Assembly (NCBI GenBank): GCA_963717155.1
Contig: OY970326.1
Location: forward strand, 1,984,001-2,048,000
Length of the DNA stretch: 64,000 nt
Reading direction: 5' to 3'
Source: G963717155 sp963717155
GTDB lineage: Bacteria > Actinomycetota > Thermoleophilia > Gaiellales > JALYLC01
In this document: positions 1 through 8,592 of the stretch, in pieces
How positions within the stretch are numbered: position 1 is the stretch's first letter
Layout of the letters: each line of letters starts with the position of its first letter
The notes under the pieces: generated by a model
Database searches by the model: none
Seen by the model: only the letters and a program-made list of their open reading frames with translations
Told to the model about the DNA's origin: nothing
Made by a program: the position numbers and the translations under genes

Positions 1-1971
1 GTGGACGGGATCGAGCGCGATCGTGCGTTCCGCCCGATCGGGCTCCATGCCGATCGCGGCGCGCAGGCACAGGAGCGGCGCGCCGGCCGCCCAGGCCTGC
101 GGCGAGCACGCCACCGGATACTCGACCGGAAAGCCCGTGCGCTGGCGGTCGTAGCCCGCGATGACCTCGGGCAGGCGCCATCCGAAGTGCTCGCCGGCGA
201 GCACGAGCCCGCGCATGATGCGCACCGCGTCGTCCTGGTGCCCGCCCAGCGCGAGGCCGTACGCGATCAGGCTCGAGTCGTGCGGCCAGACGGTGCCCGT
301 GTGGTACCCGATCGGGTTGTAGCCCAGGTTGCCGGCGGCGAGCGTGCGGATGCCGAACCCCGAGAACATGCGTCGCGAGCGCAGCAGCTCGGACATCGCG
401 TCGATGCGCTCCTGCCTGGCGATCCCGGTCCACAGCAGATGGCCCGCGTTCGACGAGAGCGCGTCGACCGGCCGTTTGTCCCGGTCGAGCGCGAGGGCGT
501 AGAAGGCGGCGTCGCCGCGCTCGACCCAGAACGCCTCGTCGAAGCGGTCGCGCAAGAGCGCGGCCTCGCGCTCGAGCCTCGTCGCGAGCTCGGGGTCGCC
601 CCAGATCTCGCGCGCGAGCTCCGCGCACCGGATGCGGGCGGCGTACGCGTAGCCCTGTACCTCGCAGACGGCGAGCGGCGATCGCGCAAGCGTTCCGTCG
701 GCGAACTGCATCGAGTCCCACGAGTCCTTCCAGCACTGCACCTCGAGCCCGCGCTCGCTGCGTCGGTCGAACTCGACGAACCCGTCGCCGTCGAGGTCGG
801 CGTACTCGTCGAGCCAGGCGAGCGCCCGGCGCGCGACCGGCTCGAGGTCGAGCGCGAGCTGGTCGTCACCGCTCCAGCGCCATGTCTCGGAGAGCAGGAT
901 CAGGTACAGCAGCGTCGAGTCGACCGAGCCGTAGTACGGGAACTGCCCGGTCAGCGCGGCCACCTTGCCGTAGCGCATCTCGTGCAGGATCTTGCCGGGC
1001 TCGGCGTCGTGCGCGGGGCTGTCGCGGCGCGCCTGGAGGTCGCCGAGCGCGTGCAGCGCGGCGCGCGCGAGGCCGTCGCCGAGCGGCATCGCCTGAAACG
1101 AGGAGATCAGGGTGTCGCGACCGAACGGCGCCATGAACCACGGCAGGCCCGCGGCCACGAGCTCCGAGTCGGTCGCGCCGCGCCGTGCGCGCATCCGCAG
1201 GGCGTTGAGATCGATCAGCGACTGGCGGTAGAGGTTCGTGAGACCGGGGGCGCTCGACTCGAGCGTCGGGAGCGAGCTCGCGAACCGCTTCTGCGAGTCG
1301 CGCACGCGCATGCGCTCGCGCTGCAGGAAGGACGCGCCTCGCTGCGGTGGGCCGTCCTCGGGGGAGCGCGGCATCACCGCGACATCGAGCGACCACGCGC
1401 ACCGAGGCGGAAGGCTGACCTCGAAGTCGCAGGCGCGATCGCCGGGGACGCCGAGCTCGGAGAACTGGATCGAGCACTCGGCTGCGAAGCCCCCGCCGTC
1501 CGCATCGAACACGAAGGATCCGGAGCCCTTGTCGAAGCGACGCGACGTGCGCAACGGGGTGATCGTCTTCGCGAAGGCGAGATCGCGCTCACCGAAGCTC
1601 TGCGACTTGACCTCGAACAGATCGAGGAAGTCGCAGTCGAACTCGTAGCGGACGACGACCCCCACCGGCCCGGTCCCGTGGTTCTCGAGCACGAGCCGCT
1701 CCTGCAGCGAGCCCGCCGAGACGAACAGCTCGCGCACGGCAGCGAGGGGCGAGGGCTGCGACGGCGAGCCCACGTCGTGCTGGGCGTAGACGACCGCCGA
1801 GGCGTGGTCCCGCAAGCCCGACGAGAGCAGCTTCGGCCGCCGCCCGTCGAGCAGCATGCGCCAGAGCGAGAGGTGGCGGGTGTCGTCCGAGTAGAGGCCG
1901 TCGGCGCCTCCCTCCACGTCGCCGAGGTCGTCGCACACGAGGAACCTGTTGCCGTCGAGGATCGTGAGCAC
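1..1971 (-). CDS. Glycogen debranching enzyme / amylo-alpha-1,6-glucosidase family (C-terminus off window)
   Basis: Cytoplasmic enzyme predicted to hydrolyse alpha-1,6 branches of glycogen or a related glucan. The reverse strand reads without a stop for 657 codons and runs off the left edge. The N-terminal third (start LTILDGNRFLVCDDLGD, then SDDTRHLSLWRMLLDG) looks like the bacterial GDE N-terminal beta domain. From about residue 270 an (alpha/alpha)6 glucosidase-like region follows (PWFMAPFGRDTLISS, YGSVDSTLLYL, CWKDSWDSMQ, GYHTGTVWPHDSSLIA). GTG at 1971 is chosen because TACCCT lies 6 nt upstream. It diverges from a GT4 glycosyltransferase with only 23 bp between starts, suggesting a joint role in storage or compatible-solute glucan metabolism. 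Family is confident; exact substrate is inferred. Confidence 0.88.
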   Translation of the reverse strand, partial: MLTILDGNRFLVCDDLGDVEGGADGLYSDDTRHLSLWRMLLDGRRPKLLSSGLRDHASAVVYAQHDVGSPSQPSPLAAVRELFVSAGSLQERLVLENHGTGPVGVVVRYEFDCDFLDLFEVKSQSFGERDLAFAKTITPLRTSRRFDKGSGSFVFDADGGGFAAECSIQFSELGVPGDRACDFEVSLPPRCAWSLDVAVMPRSPEDGPPQRGASFLQRERMRVRDSQKRFASSLPTLESSAPGLTNLYRQSLIDLNALRMRARRGATDSELVAAGLPWFMAPFGRDTLISSFQAMPLGDGLARAALHALGDLQARRDSPAHDAEPGKILHEMRYGKVAALTGQFPYYGSVDSTLLYLILLSETWRWSGDDQLALDLEPVARRALAWLDEYADLDGDGFVEFDRRSERGLEVQCWKDSWDSMQFADGTLARSPLAVCEVQGYAYAARIRCAELAREIWGDPELATRLEREAALLRDRFDEAFWVERGDAAFYALALDRDKRPVDALSSNAGHLLWTGIARQERIDAMSELLRSRRMFSGFGIRTLAAGNLGYNPIGYHTGTVWPHDSSLIAYGLALGGHQDDAVRIMRGLVLAGEHFGWRLPEVIAGYDRQRTGFPVEYPVACSPQAWAAGAPLLCLRAAIGMEPDRAERTIALDPVH

Positions 1972-1977
1972 CGGCGA

Positions 1978-1987
1978 AGGGTACGCT
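1978..1987. promoter_or_regulatory. Overlapping divergent -10 elements (AGGGTACGCT)
   Basis: On the + strand TACGCT (1982-1987) ends 7 nt before the GTG at 1995. On the - strand TACCCT (1983-1978) ends 6 nt before the GTG at 1971. The two hexamers share the central TA, so both leaderless transcripts would start from one AnnnTAnnnT element. Confidence 0.6.
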
Positions 1988-1994
1988 GTGACCC

Positions 1995-3041
1995 GTGCCG
2001 ACCGACTCCCTGCGCGTCGCAATCATCGCCCCCTGCTGGTTCGCGGTGCCGCCGCAGGGGTACGGAGGCATCGAGCGGGTCGTCGCCCTGCTGGCGGACG
2101 GGCTTGCCGATCGCGGCCACGAGGTGACCCTGTTCGCATCCGGTGGCTCGCACACCCGCGGACATCTCGTCTCGCCGCATCCCGAACCGCCGTCGCCTCG
2201 CATCGGACAGTCCAATCCCGCCCTCGAGCATGCGCTCGCGTGCCTCGTCCGCGCCGACGAGTTCGACGTCGTCAACGACCACTCGGGCGCGCTTGCCGCA
2301 GCCCTGCTCGGGCTCGCGCTGCCGACCCCCGGGTGCCACACCGTGCATGGCCCGCTCACGGGCGAGGACGGGCGAATCTACCGCCAGATCGCCAGAGCCA
2401 ATCCGGCGGTGCGGCTGATCTCGCTGTCGCTGTCGCAGCGCACGCCCGCGGCCGACCTCCCGTGGCTCGCGAACTGCCCGAACGCGCTCGACCTGGACCG
2501 CTACAAGCCCGGGGAGTCCAAGGGCGAGTACGTCCTCTTCCTGGGCCGCATGGCGTCCGAGAAGGGGCCTGCACGCGCGATCCGGGCCGCCCGCGAGCTC
2601 GGTCTCGCGATCAAGCTCGCCGGCAAGCTCCAGGATCCAGAGGAGATCGCCCACTTCGAGGCGGAGGTCCGCCCGCTGCTCGGCCCCGGAGTCGAGTACC
2701 TCGGTGAGGTGTCGATCGACGAGAAGATCGAGCTGCTCCAGCAGGCCCGAGCGACGCTCTTCCCGATCTCATGGCCGGAGCCGTTCGGACTCGTGATGAT
2801 CGAGTCGATGGCGTGCGGGACGCCCGTGGTCGCAACACGCCACGGAGCCGTTCCCGAGGTGGTCGAGGATGGCGTGGGCGCCGTCATCGTGGACGACGAG
2901 CACGACCTCGTCGCGGGTCTCGAACGGGCCCTCGCGCTCTCCGCCGCCGACGCGCGCGACGTCGCAGTCCGGCGATTCTCGTCCGAGCGCATGGTCGACG
3001 ACTATGTGAGCGCCTTCCACCGACTGTTGTCGGACACGTAG
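1995..3041 (+). CDS. Glycosyltransferase family 4
   Basis: Retaining GT-B glycosyltransferase of 348 aa, cytoplasmic, predicted to transfer a sugar from a nucleotide donor. The N-terminal Rossmann half carries PPQGYGGIERVV, the acceptor-side motif typical of GT4. The C-terminal half has the donor-site E-x7-E motif (E262 and E270 in EPFGLVMIESMACGTPVVA). It starts with GTG 7 nt after TACGCT and is probably leaderless. It diverges from the debranching enzyme and is followed after 50 bp by an HD-GYP gene on the same strand. The acceptor cannot be read from the sequence; glucan or glucosylglycerate-type products are guesses from the neighbour only. Confidence 0.88.
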   Translation: MPTDSLRVAIIAPCWFAVPPQGYGGIERVVALLADGLADRGHEVTLFASGGSHTRGHLVSPHPEPPSPRIGQSNPALEHALACLVRADEFDVVNDHSGALAAALLGLALPTPGCHTVHGPLTGEDGRIYRQIARANPAVRLISLSLSQRTPAADLPWLANCPNALDLDRYKPGESKGEYVLFLGRMASEKGPARAIRAARELGLAIKLAGKLQDPEEIAHFEAEVRPLLGPGVEYLGEVSIDEKIELLQQARATLFPISWPEPFGLVMIESMACGTPVVATRHGAVPEVVEDGVGAVIVDDEHDLVAGLERALALSAADARDVAVRRFSSERMVDDYVSAFHRLLSDT

Positions 3042-3091
3042 ATCACGTAAAGAGTCTCCAGTTCGGGGCCACTCGCGCCGATCAGTACGAG

Positions 3092-4489
3092 GTGCAACTC
3101 TCGCGCCCGCTCATGTTCGCCGCGCCGGGTCTGGCAATTCCCGCGATCGTGCTCTTCCTGGAGCGAACGCACGACGTTCACTGGACGGGACCGACCCACT
3201 GCGTCCTGGTCGGGGCGAGCGCGCTCGCAGCACTCGCCGCAGCGGCCCTGCTGACATTCGGCGGGGCGCGCGAGCGAGACTCTCGCGCCGTGATCGCCGG
3301 CGGCGCCTTCTCGACCATGGCAACGCTGCTCGCCGTCCATGGACTCGCCACGCCTGGCGTGCTCGTCGGCTCGAACGGCGTCGTCGCCGTCTCCGGCGGC
3401 GTGACGATCCCCGTCGGCGCGGCCCTGCTGTCGCTGCTGGGAGTGCCCGCACTGGCAGATCCTCGCTACCTGCGCCGCATCCTCACGGTTCAGTTCGCCG
3501 CAATGGTCGCGATCCTCGGGGTGAGTGGACTCGGCATCGCCTTCCCGGCCCTGGTTCCGAGCGTTCCCGCGCCGAGAACGTGGCCGGCGATCCTCCTGCT
3601 GATCTCCGGGGCCGTGCTGCTGGGCCTCGTCGCGCTCCGCGCGGCTCGCACGTACGCGCTGAGCCGCCGCGGCGCTGACCTCGCGGTCATCGTCGGCGTC
3701 TGGTGGCTCGGGCTGGCACTCGTTCCCGCCCTCCTGATGGGCTACTCGTACCTCGACTGGTGGCTCGGACACGGCCTCGAGGTCGCGGGCATCACGCTCG
3801 TCGGGCTCCCGGTCGCGCTCGACCTGCGCCGGGCCGCGCCGTCGCGCACGCTCAGCGGCGACCTGCGTGCCGTCGATCTCGTCTCGAGGTCCGAGGCGTT
3901 CATGGGATCGCATCTCCGCGGACTGCTCGCCCGGCTCGGCGAGAAGGACACCTCGACCGACGAGCACACCCGCAGGGTGGCCCTGCGCGCCGTCGAGGTG
4001 GGCGAGGAGCTCGGCCTCCCGCCTGCCCGCCTTCGAAGCCTCGCGGTCGGCGGACTGCTGCACGACGTCGGCAAGCTGGCGGTCCCCGATGCGATCCTCA
4101 AGAAGCCCGGCCCGCTGGAGGACGACGAGTTCGCGGTCATCCGCCGCCATCCGGACTGGGGCCACGAGCTCGTGGGCCGCGTCGCCGCGTACCCGGAGGC
4201 CGTCCGCCGTCTCGTGCGCGACCATCACGAGCGCCTCGACGGAACGGGCTACCCGCGCGGCCTGCGCGCCGAGGAGATCGACCTCGACACCCGCATCCTC
4301 ACGGTCTGCGACGTGTTCGACGCCCTCGTATCGGCGCGCGTCTACCGGCCGGCCTGGAGCGTCGAGAAGGCGCTCGCATTCATGCGCGAAGAGTCGGGAA
4401 CGGCGTTCGACCCGCGCTGCGTCGAGGCGCTGTCCCGCGTCGCGGTGCGCGCCGGCGAGCTCCCGGACCAGCTGGCCGAAGCCGCGTAG
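3092..4489 (+). CDS. Membrane-bound HD-GYP domain protein (predicted c-di-GMP phosphodiesterase)
   Basis: About the first 260 residues form roughly seven hydrophobic helices, a membrane sensor region with no recognisable ligand domain. A C-terminal HD-GYP domain follows, with the metal-binding HDVGK near residue 324 and HHERLDGTGYPRGL near residue 378, so the catalytic HD and GYP signatures are intact. The family hydrolyses cyclic di-GMP to GMP via pGpG. The reading frame stays open upstream into the glycosyltransferase gene, so the start is uncertain: GTG at 3092 is chosen, and ATG at 3113 is the alternative. A GGDEF-EAL protein at about 40 kb could act on the same second messenger. Confidence 0.85.
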   Translation: MQLSRPLMFAAPGLAIPAIVLFLERTHDVHWTGPTHCVLVGASALAALAAAALLTFGGARERDSRAVIAGGAFSTMATLLAVHGLATPGVLVGSNGVVAVSGGVTIPVGAALLSLLGVPALADPRYLRRILTVQFAAMVAILGVSGLGIAFPALVPSVPAPRTWPAILLLISGAVLLGLVALRAARTYALSRRGADLAVIVGVWWLGLALVPALLMGYSYLDWWLGHGLEVAGITLVGLPVALDLRRAAPSRTLSGDLRAVDLVSRSEAFMGSHLRGLLARLGEKDTSTDEHTRRVALRAVEVGEELGLPPARLRSLAVGGLLHDVGKLAVPDAILKKPGPLEDDEFAVIRRHPDWGHELVGRVAAYPEAVRRLVRDHHERLDGTGYPRGLRAEEIDLDTRILTVCDVFDALVSARVYRPAWSVEKALAFMREESGTAFDPRCVEALSRVAVRAGELPDQLAEAA

Positions 4490-4532
4490 CTCCCCCAAAC
4501 GGGTGGGTTGTCAGCGAATGCAAACACCCCGA

Positions 4533-4554
4533 GACAGCTTCCTTACAAGCTGTC
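4533..4554. promoter_or_regulatory. Inverted repeat GACAGCTT-N6-AAGCTGTC
   Basis: Perfect 8-bp arms (4533-4540 and 4547-4554) in the gap before the secreted two-repeat protein. No T-tract follows, so it is more likely an operator than a terminator. A candidate -10 (TAGGTT, 4579-4584) would place the repeat centre near -47. Confidence 0.4.
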
Positions 4555-4649
4555 CATGGAACGCTCACGCCGTCCCCCTAGGTTGGGATGCAGGGCGGCG
4601 CAGAACCTGCGTCGTGGGATCTGATCGACTCGATGGGGGCACGAAACTC

Positions 4650-5495
4650 ATGACCCGCACGCTTTCACGAACCTTGCGTAGTAGCACGGTGGCAGTACTG
4701 GGACTGGTCGCCGCTGCCGCGCTCGTAAGCGCCGCTCCGGCTGCAGCCGGTACCGGACACGGCAGCCATCACCATCGAGCGCCGCACCACCAGCGCTTCG
4801 CGGGCCAGCTGTACGTCTTCAGCGGCACGCTCGCGGTGGCACCTGGCGCGACTCCTACCACGCTCCAGGTCACCGTTACGGGCGGCAACCGCCCGGCGCT
4901 CCGCGCCCTCGTGGGCAACACGACCACTCCGCTGACGTTCACCGTCGACAGCCGCACCTCGTACATCGCGTGGACCGCGGGTGACCGCGCGAACGCTCCG
5001 AGCTCGACGACGCCTGACATGCTGAAGGCGGGCGATCCGGTGCACCTGCGGATCCACGCTCGCTGGGGGACTCCCCTCGCGACGCTGCTGACCACGCCGG
5101 TCAAGATGGTGAACGACTTCGCAGCCGCCCAGCGCGTGGCGGGTCGCCTCTTCCTGTTCGAGGGCCGCGCGGTCGCGGTCGACACGACTGCGAAGACGAT
5201 CACGATCGACGTGCGCTTCGGCAACTGGTTCGCGCTGAACGCGATGCTCGGCCAGCCGACGACCGAGACGTTCCACTACGACGCGAGCACGCTGTTCCTC
5301 TCCTGGAACCACCGCGCGCCGCACACGTTCGACCCGTCGCAGATCGTCGCCGGCGATCTGATCACCCTCCGGACACGCGCGGCCTTCAACACGCCGCTCG
5401 CGAACCTGCTGGCCGCGCCGCTGTGGAAGGTCAACGACCACGAGCCGGCCAGCTCGCTCGCCACCGCCGGCGGCACGCTCCCGATGGGCAACTGA
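4650..5495 (+). CDS. Secreted protein with two tandem homologous domains, unknown function
   Basis: 281 aa with a Sec signal peptide (basic start, hydrophobic run, cleavage near SAAPAAAG), then a short His-rich stretch. The mature part is an internal duplication. Residues about 50-157 open with FAGQLYVFSGTLAV and close with TPLATLLTTPVKMVND. Residues about 163-270 open with VAGRLFLFEGRAVAV and close with TPLANLLAAPLWKVND. Both halves share the order strand-rich core, then ALRALVG/ALNAMLG, then TLFLSW/TSYIAW, then GDPVHLR/GDLITLR. This suggests a small beta-barrel (OB or DUF5666-like) unit, by inference. ATG at 4650 follows GGGGGCAC. A strong terminator lies 32 bp past the stop, so it is monocistronic. 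Confidence 0.72.
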   Translation: MTRTLSRTLRSSTVAVLGLVAAAALVSAAPAAAGTGHGSHHHRAPHHQRFAGQLYVFSGTLAVAPGATPTTLQVTVTGGNRPALRALVGNTTTPLTFTVDSRTSYIAWTAGDRANAPSSTTPDMLKAGDPVHLRIHARWGTPLATLLTTPVKMVNDFAAAQRVAGRLFLFEGRAVAVDTTAKTITIDVRFGNWFALNAMLGQPTTETFHYDASTLFLSWNHRAPHTFDPSQIVAGDLITLRTRAAFNTPLANLLAAPLWKVNDHEPASSLATAGGTLPMGN

Positions 5496-5527
5496 GCTCG
5501 TAACCCCTCCCGCTCAGCGTGTGATGA

Positions 5528-5561
5528 CCCGGCCGCCCATTGGGCGGCCGGGCTCATTTTT
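5528..5561 (+). terminator. Rho-independent terminator
   Basis: An 11-bp perfect GC stem (CCCGGCCGCCC / GGGCGGCCGGG) with an ATT loop, followed by CTCATTTTT. It ends the transcript of the secreted two-repeat protein. Confidence 0.85.
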
Positions 5562-5577
5562 CAGCCGAGGCCGTTGC

Positions 5578-5583
5578 TACGGT
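5578..5583 (+). promoter_or_regulatory. -10 element TACGGT
   Basis: Lies 7 nt before the GTG of the lipoprotein gene and directly after the preceding terminator; it fits a leaderless transcript. Confidence 0.5.
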
Positions 5584-5590
5584 CAGTGGT

Positions 5591-6025
5591 GTGCGCCTCC
5601 TGTCGCTCGTGCTCCTGGCCGGATTGCTGCTCGCCGTCACCGCATGCGGATCGCAGGTGAACAGCTACCGCAAGCAGGTCGATGTCGTCCAGAAGCGCTA
5701 CGCCCCGAAGCTTCAGCCGCTCGAGGGCAAGCTGTCGAAGGCGATCGCCAGCCGGCGCACCACCGAGGCCGCCCGCACGGCGAGCCAGGCAAGCGTGGAG
5801 ATGTCCCACTTCGCGAAGGACGTCGCCGCGATCCAGCCCCCGTCGAGCCTCCAGGCCCGATCGGCGCGGCTCGTGACCGCCTACGGGAAGCTCGTGAGCT
5901 CGCTCCGGCAGCTGACGCTGGCACTGCGTGCCGGCGCGCCCGTGCGTGTGAATCGCGCGATCTCGAGCTACAACGACGCGCGGCTCGACGAGGCGAGCGC
6001 GGTCGCCGCGCTCAACCAGGGCTAG
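5591..6025 (+). CDS. Small lipoprotein, unknown function
   Basis: 144 aa. The GTG start gives a classic lipoprotein signal: VRLLSLVLLAGLLLAVTAC, with Cys about residue 19 in a V-T-A-C lipobox, followed by GS. The mature part is helical and charged with no catalytic motif; the spacing of K/R and hydrophobics suggests a two- or three-helix bundle. It is probably anchored on the outer face of the membrane. TACGGT 7 nt upstream supports this start over the open frame further upstream, which runs through the terminator. No family is recognised. Confidence 0.7.
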   Translation: MRLLSLVLLAGLLLAVTACGSQVNSYRKQVDVVQKRYAPKLQPLEGKLSKAIASRRTTEAARTASQASVEMSHFAKDVAAIQPPSSLQARSARLVTAYGKLVSSLRQLTLALRAGAPVRVNRAISSYNDARLDEASAVAALNQG

Positions 6026-6211
6026 CGTGCAGCTCGCGGTGCTTACTCGCGATCAGGCTCGTAGCATGTCGGTCGCGCACGACCACCCGACCTCCGGCGA
6101 CCCGAAGCCCGCTCGGTAGTCGCCTCGGTCGTCCGGCACACGGCCCACGAGCGGGCTCCGGGGCTTCGCTCCAGACACCCCAGCCACGACGCGCTCATCC
6201 CGAAACCAGCT
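6026..6211. other. Intergenic region, convergent
   Basis: 186 bp between the lipoprotein stop and the azlD stop. I see no convincing hairpin with a T-tract, no small gene and no RNA. Confidence 0.5.
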
Positions 6212-6520
6212 CTAGGCGATTCCCGCGAGCCGCAGGAGCGCGGCGGTCGCCGCCGCGAGCACGACGACGACGGGGAACGGCGCACCACGCCAGACGGCCA
6301 CGGCGCCGACGGCGACTCCCGCCACGCGGGAATCGACCTCGAGGGACGTGCCATCGGCGAACGTCAGCGTCGCAACGAGGGCCGCGATCAGGGCGACGGC
6401 GATGAGTCCCGCGAGGCGCTGGGCGAGCAGCGGCAGCTGCCGCGTCCCGAGCACGAGCGGCGCCGATGCGCGCATCGCATAGGTGCCCAGCGCGAGGACG
6501 ACCATCCAGGTCCAGGTCAC
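6212..6520 (-). CDS. azlD: AzlD-like branched-chain amino acid export subunit
   Basis: 102 aa with four hydrophobic segments, the usual AzlD size. N-terminus VTWTWMVVLALGTYAMRASAPLVLG fits the family, whose conserved feature is a membrane helix with T-x-x-x-R. The small subunit works with AzlC to export branched-chain amino acids or analogues. Its GTG start overlaps the azlC stop by 4 nt (GTGA), so it is translationally coupled to the upstream azlC gene. Confidence 0.85.
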   Translation of the reverse strand: MTWTWMVVLALGTYAMRASAPLVLGTRQLPLLAQRLAGLIAVALIAALVATLTFADGTSLEVDSRVAGVAVGAVAVWRGAPFPVVVVLAAATAALLRLAGIA

Positions 6521-7185
6521 GCGGGCTCCGGGGCGAACGCGAGTCCTGCGGCAGCGCCGAGGCCTGCGATCAGGATCGGCGCGCCGGCAGGCAGAACCGG
6601 CGTCGCGGCGAGCGCGAGCGCGGCGCCTCCGGCCGCAGCCGCCCGAGCCTCGCGGCGATGGAGCTGGGGCGCGAGCATCGCCAGGAGCCCGGCGGGGAAC
6701 GCGGCGTCGATCCCGAGCGCCGCCGGGTCGCCGATCGCCCCTGCGGCGAACGCACCCACCGCCGTGCCGATGTTCCAGGCGAGGAACAGCGCGATGCCCA
6801 TCGTGAGAAACGCGCGCTGGGCCAGCTCGGGGGTTGGCTGCGCGAGGGCGAACGCCGTCGACTCGTCGATCATCAGGTGGCTCGAGACGGCACGCCGTGT
6901 GAAGCTGCCTCGCAGCACCTTCGAGAGCGAAAGGCCGAAGGGCAGGTGCCGCGCGTTGAGCACGAGCGCGGCGGCCACGGCTGCCAGCGGCGCGGCCCCA
7001 CCAGCGATGAGACCGACGACGAGAAACTGCGCGCCTCCGGCGAACACGAGCAGCGACATGCCGCAGGTCAGCCACGGGTCGAGTCCCGACGCCCGCGCGA
7101 AGACGCCGAAGGACGCGCCGATCAGCCCCGCGGCCACGGCGATCGAGCCCGCCGTGCGGGCTAGCGTCCGATCCACCGTCACCAT
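6517..7185 (-). CDS. azlC: AzlC family permease
   Basis: 222-aa inner-membrane protein with multiple hydrophobic helices. It carries the family landmarks AGGAQFLVVGLIAGGA and LVLNARHLPFGLSLS, and the middle DESTAFAL motif. It is the large subunit of the AzlCD exporter for branched-chain amino acids, known in other bacteria for 4-azaleucine resistance. Here it is the first gene of a two-gene operon with azlD (4-nt overlap) and diverges from phosphomannomutase with 51 bp between starts. No regulator gene (Lrp or HTH) is adjacent. Confidence 0.9.
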   Translation of the reverse strand: MVTVDRTLARTAGSIAVAAGLIGASFGVFARASGLDPWLTCGMSLLVFAGGAQFLVVGLIAGGAAPLAAVAAALVLNARHLPFGLSLSKVLRGSFTRRAVSSHLMIDESTAFALAQPTPELAQRAFLTMGIALFLAWNIGTAVGAFAAGAIGDPAALGIDAAFPAGLLAMLAPQLHRREARAAAAGGAALALAATPVLPAGAPILIAGLGAAAGLAFAPEPA

Positions 7186-7223
7186 CGGACGGCATCATGG
7201 AGCACGACGCTGCTCGCCGGCCG

Positions 7224-7229
7224 TACGAT
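7224..7229 (+). promoter_or_regulatory. -10 element TACGAT
   Basis: Seven nt before the GTG of the phosphomannomutase gene; the same hexamer stands 6 nt before the tRNA at 46.5 kb. Confidence 0.55.
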
Positions 7230-7236
7230 CCCCGTC

Positions 7237-8592
7237 GTGACACTTGACCCTGGCGTCTTCAAGGCCTACGACGTGCGCGGTGTGGTCCCCGACGAGCTCG
7301 ACGCCGACGGGGCGTACCGCATCGCACGCGCGTACGTGGACGAGTTCGAGCCGACGCGCATCGCCGTCGGCCACGACATGCGGCTTACCTCGGAGGAGCT
7401 CTCAGAGGCCGCGATCCGAGGCGCGCGCGACGCCGGCTGCGACGTCGACGACATCGGGCTCGCGGGCACCGAGATGATGTACTTCGCCGTCGGCGAGTAC
7501 GGCTACGAGGGCGGCTTCACGATCACCGCCTCGCACAATCCCGCCCGCTACAACGGGATGAAGATGGTGCGACGCGGCGCGCTGCCCGTCGGCGGAGAGT
7601 CGGGCCTGGATCGTGTGCGCGAGCGCGCCCTGCGCGGCGACTTTCGCTCGCCATCTCGCAGCGGCGAGCTGAGCCAGCGCAACGTGCTCGACGAGTTCGC
7701 CGCGCGCTGCCTGTCCACGGTCGATCCCTCGGCGATCGCGCCGCTCAACGTCGTGATCGACGCCGCGAACGGCATGGGCGGGTACATGATCTCGCCGATC
7801 CTCGACCGTCTACCCGTGCACGCCGAGCGCTGCCACTTCGAGCCCGACGGCAGCTTCCCGCACTACGAGCCCAACCCGCTGCTCCCCGAGAGCCGCGAGT
7901 TCATCGTGAACCGCGTGCGGGAGACGGGCGCCGATCTCGGGATCGCGTTCGACGGGGACGGCGACCGCTGCTTCTTCATCGACGACACCGGCGAGTTCGT
8001 CCCCGGCGACTTCATCACCGCGCTGATCGCCGAGCTGATGCTGCAGCGCGAGCCCGGCGCCACGATCATCTACGACGTGCGCGCCTCGCACGCGGTGCCC
8101 GAGCTCGTCGAGCGCATGGGTGGCCGAGCCGTCGCGAGCCGCGTCGGACACGCCTACATCAAGCACCGGATTCGCCAGGAGAACGCGCTGTTCGCGGGCG
8201 AGGTCTCGGGGCACTACTACTTCCGCGACTTCTATGGCGTCGACACCGGGGTCGTACCGGCGCTGGTCGTGCTCGAGCTCGTGTCGCGGGCCGGCGGCAA
8301 GCTCTCGGAGCTGCTGGGCCAGCTGCAGGAGCACCACCACCTCTCGGGCGAGCTGAACTCCAGGGTGAGCGACGTACCGCTCAAGCTGCAGGAGCTGAAG
8401 GAGCACTTCGGCCCGGGCGGAGCGGGAGGCCGCGTGTCCCACCTCGACGGGCTGACGGTCGAGTTCGACGACTGGTGGTTCAACGTGCGTCCCTCGAACA
8501 CCGAGCCGCTGCTGCGCCTCAACCTGGAAGCGCCGACGCAGGCCGAGATGGAGCGTCGCCGCGACGAGGTGCTCGCCGTGATCACCGCGTGA
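7237..8592 (+). CDS. manB: Phosphomannomutase / phosphoglucomutase
   Basis: 451 aa, full-length alpha-D-phosphohexomutase. All four landmarks are present: the phosphoserine loop TASHNPARYNG (Ser99), the Mg-binding DGDGDR from residue 239, the sugar-specificity loop GEVSGHYYF, and the C-terminal phosphate site RPSNTEP. It interconverts hexose 6- and 1-phosphates in the cytosol, supplying GDP-mannose or UDP-glucose for glycans. GEVSGHYYF resembles mannose/glucose-type enzymes rather than glucosamine mutase. It starts with GTG, probably leaderless, and overlaps the following thioesterase start by 4 nt (GTGA), so the next two genes are co-translated with it. Confidence 0.92.
   Translation: MTLDPGVFKAYDVRGVVPDELDADGAYRIARAYVDEFEPTRIAVGHDMRLTSEELSEAAIRGARDAGCDVDDIGLAGTEMMYFAVGEYGYEGGFTITASHNPARYNGMKMVRRGALPVGGESGLDRVRERALRGDFRSPSRSGELSQRNVLDEFAARCLSTVDPSAIAPLNVVIDAANGMGGYMISPILDRLPVHAERCHFEPDGSFPHYEPNPLLPESREFIVNRVRETGADLGIAFDGDGDRCFFIDDTGEFVPGDFITALIAELMLQREPGATIIYDVRASHAVPELVERMGGRAVASRVGHAYIKHRIRQENALFAGEVSGHYYFRDFYGVDTGVVPALVVLELVSRAGGKLSELLGQLQEHHHLSGELNSRVSDVPLKLQELKEHFGPGGAGGRVSHLDGLTVEFDDWWFNVRPSNTEPLLRLNLEAPTQAEMERRRDEVLAVITA

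Noticed and set aside
1..2127. Long forward open frame opposite the debranching enzyme
   Set aside because: Arg/Ala/Glu-rich translation without domains; it mirrors the reverse-strand enzyme, which has clear motifs.
3002..4498. 498-codon reverse open frame opposite the HD-GYP gene
   Set aside because: Low-complexity shadow of a G+C-rich gene; the forward frame has intact HD-GYP motifs.
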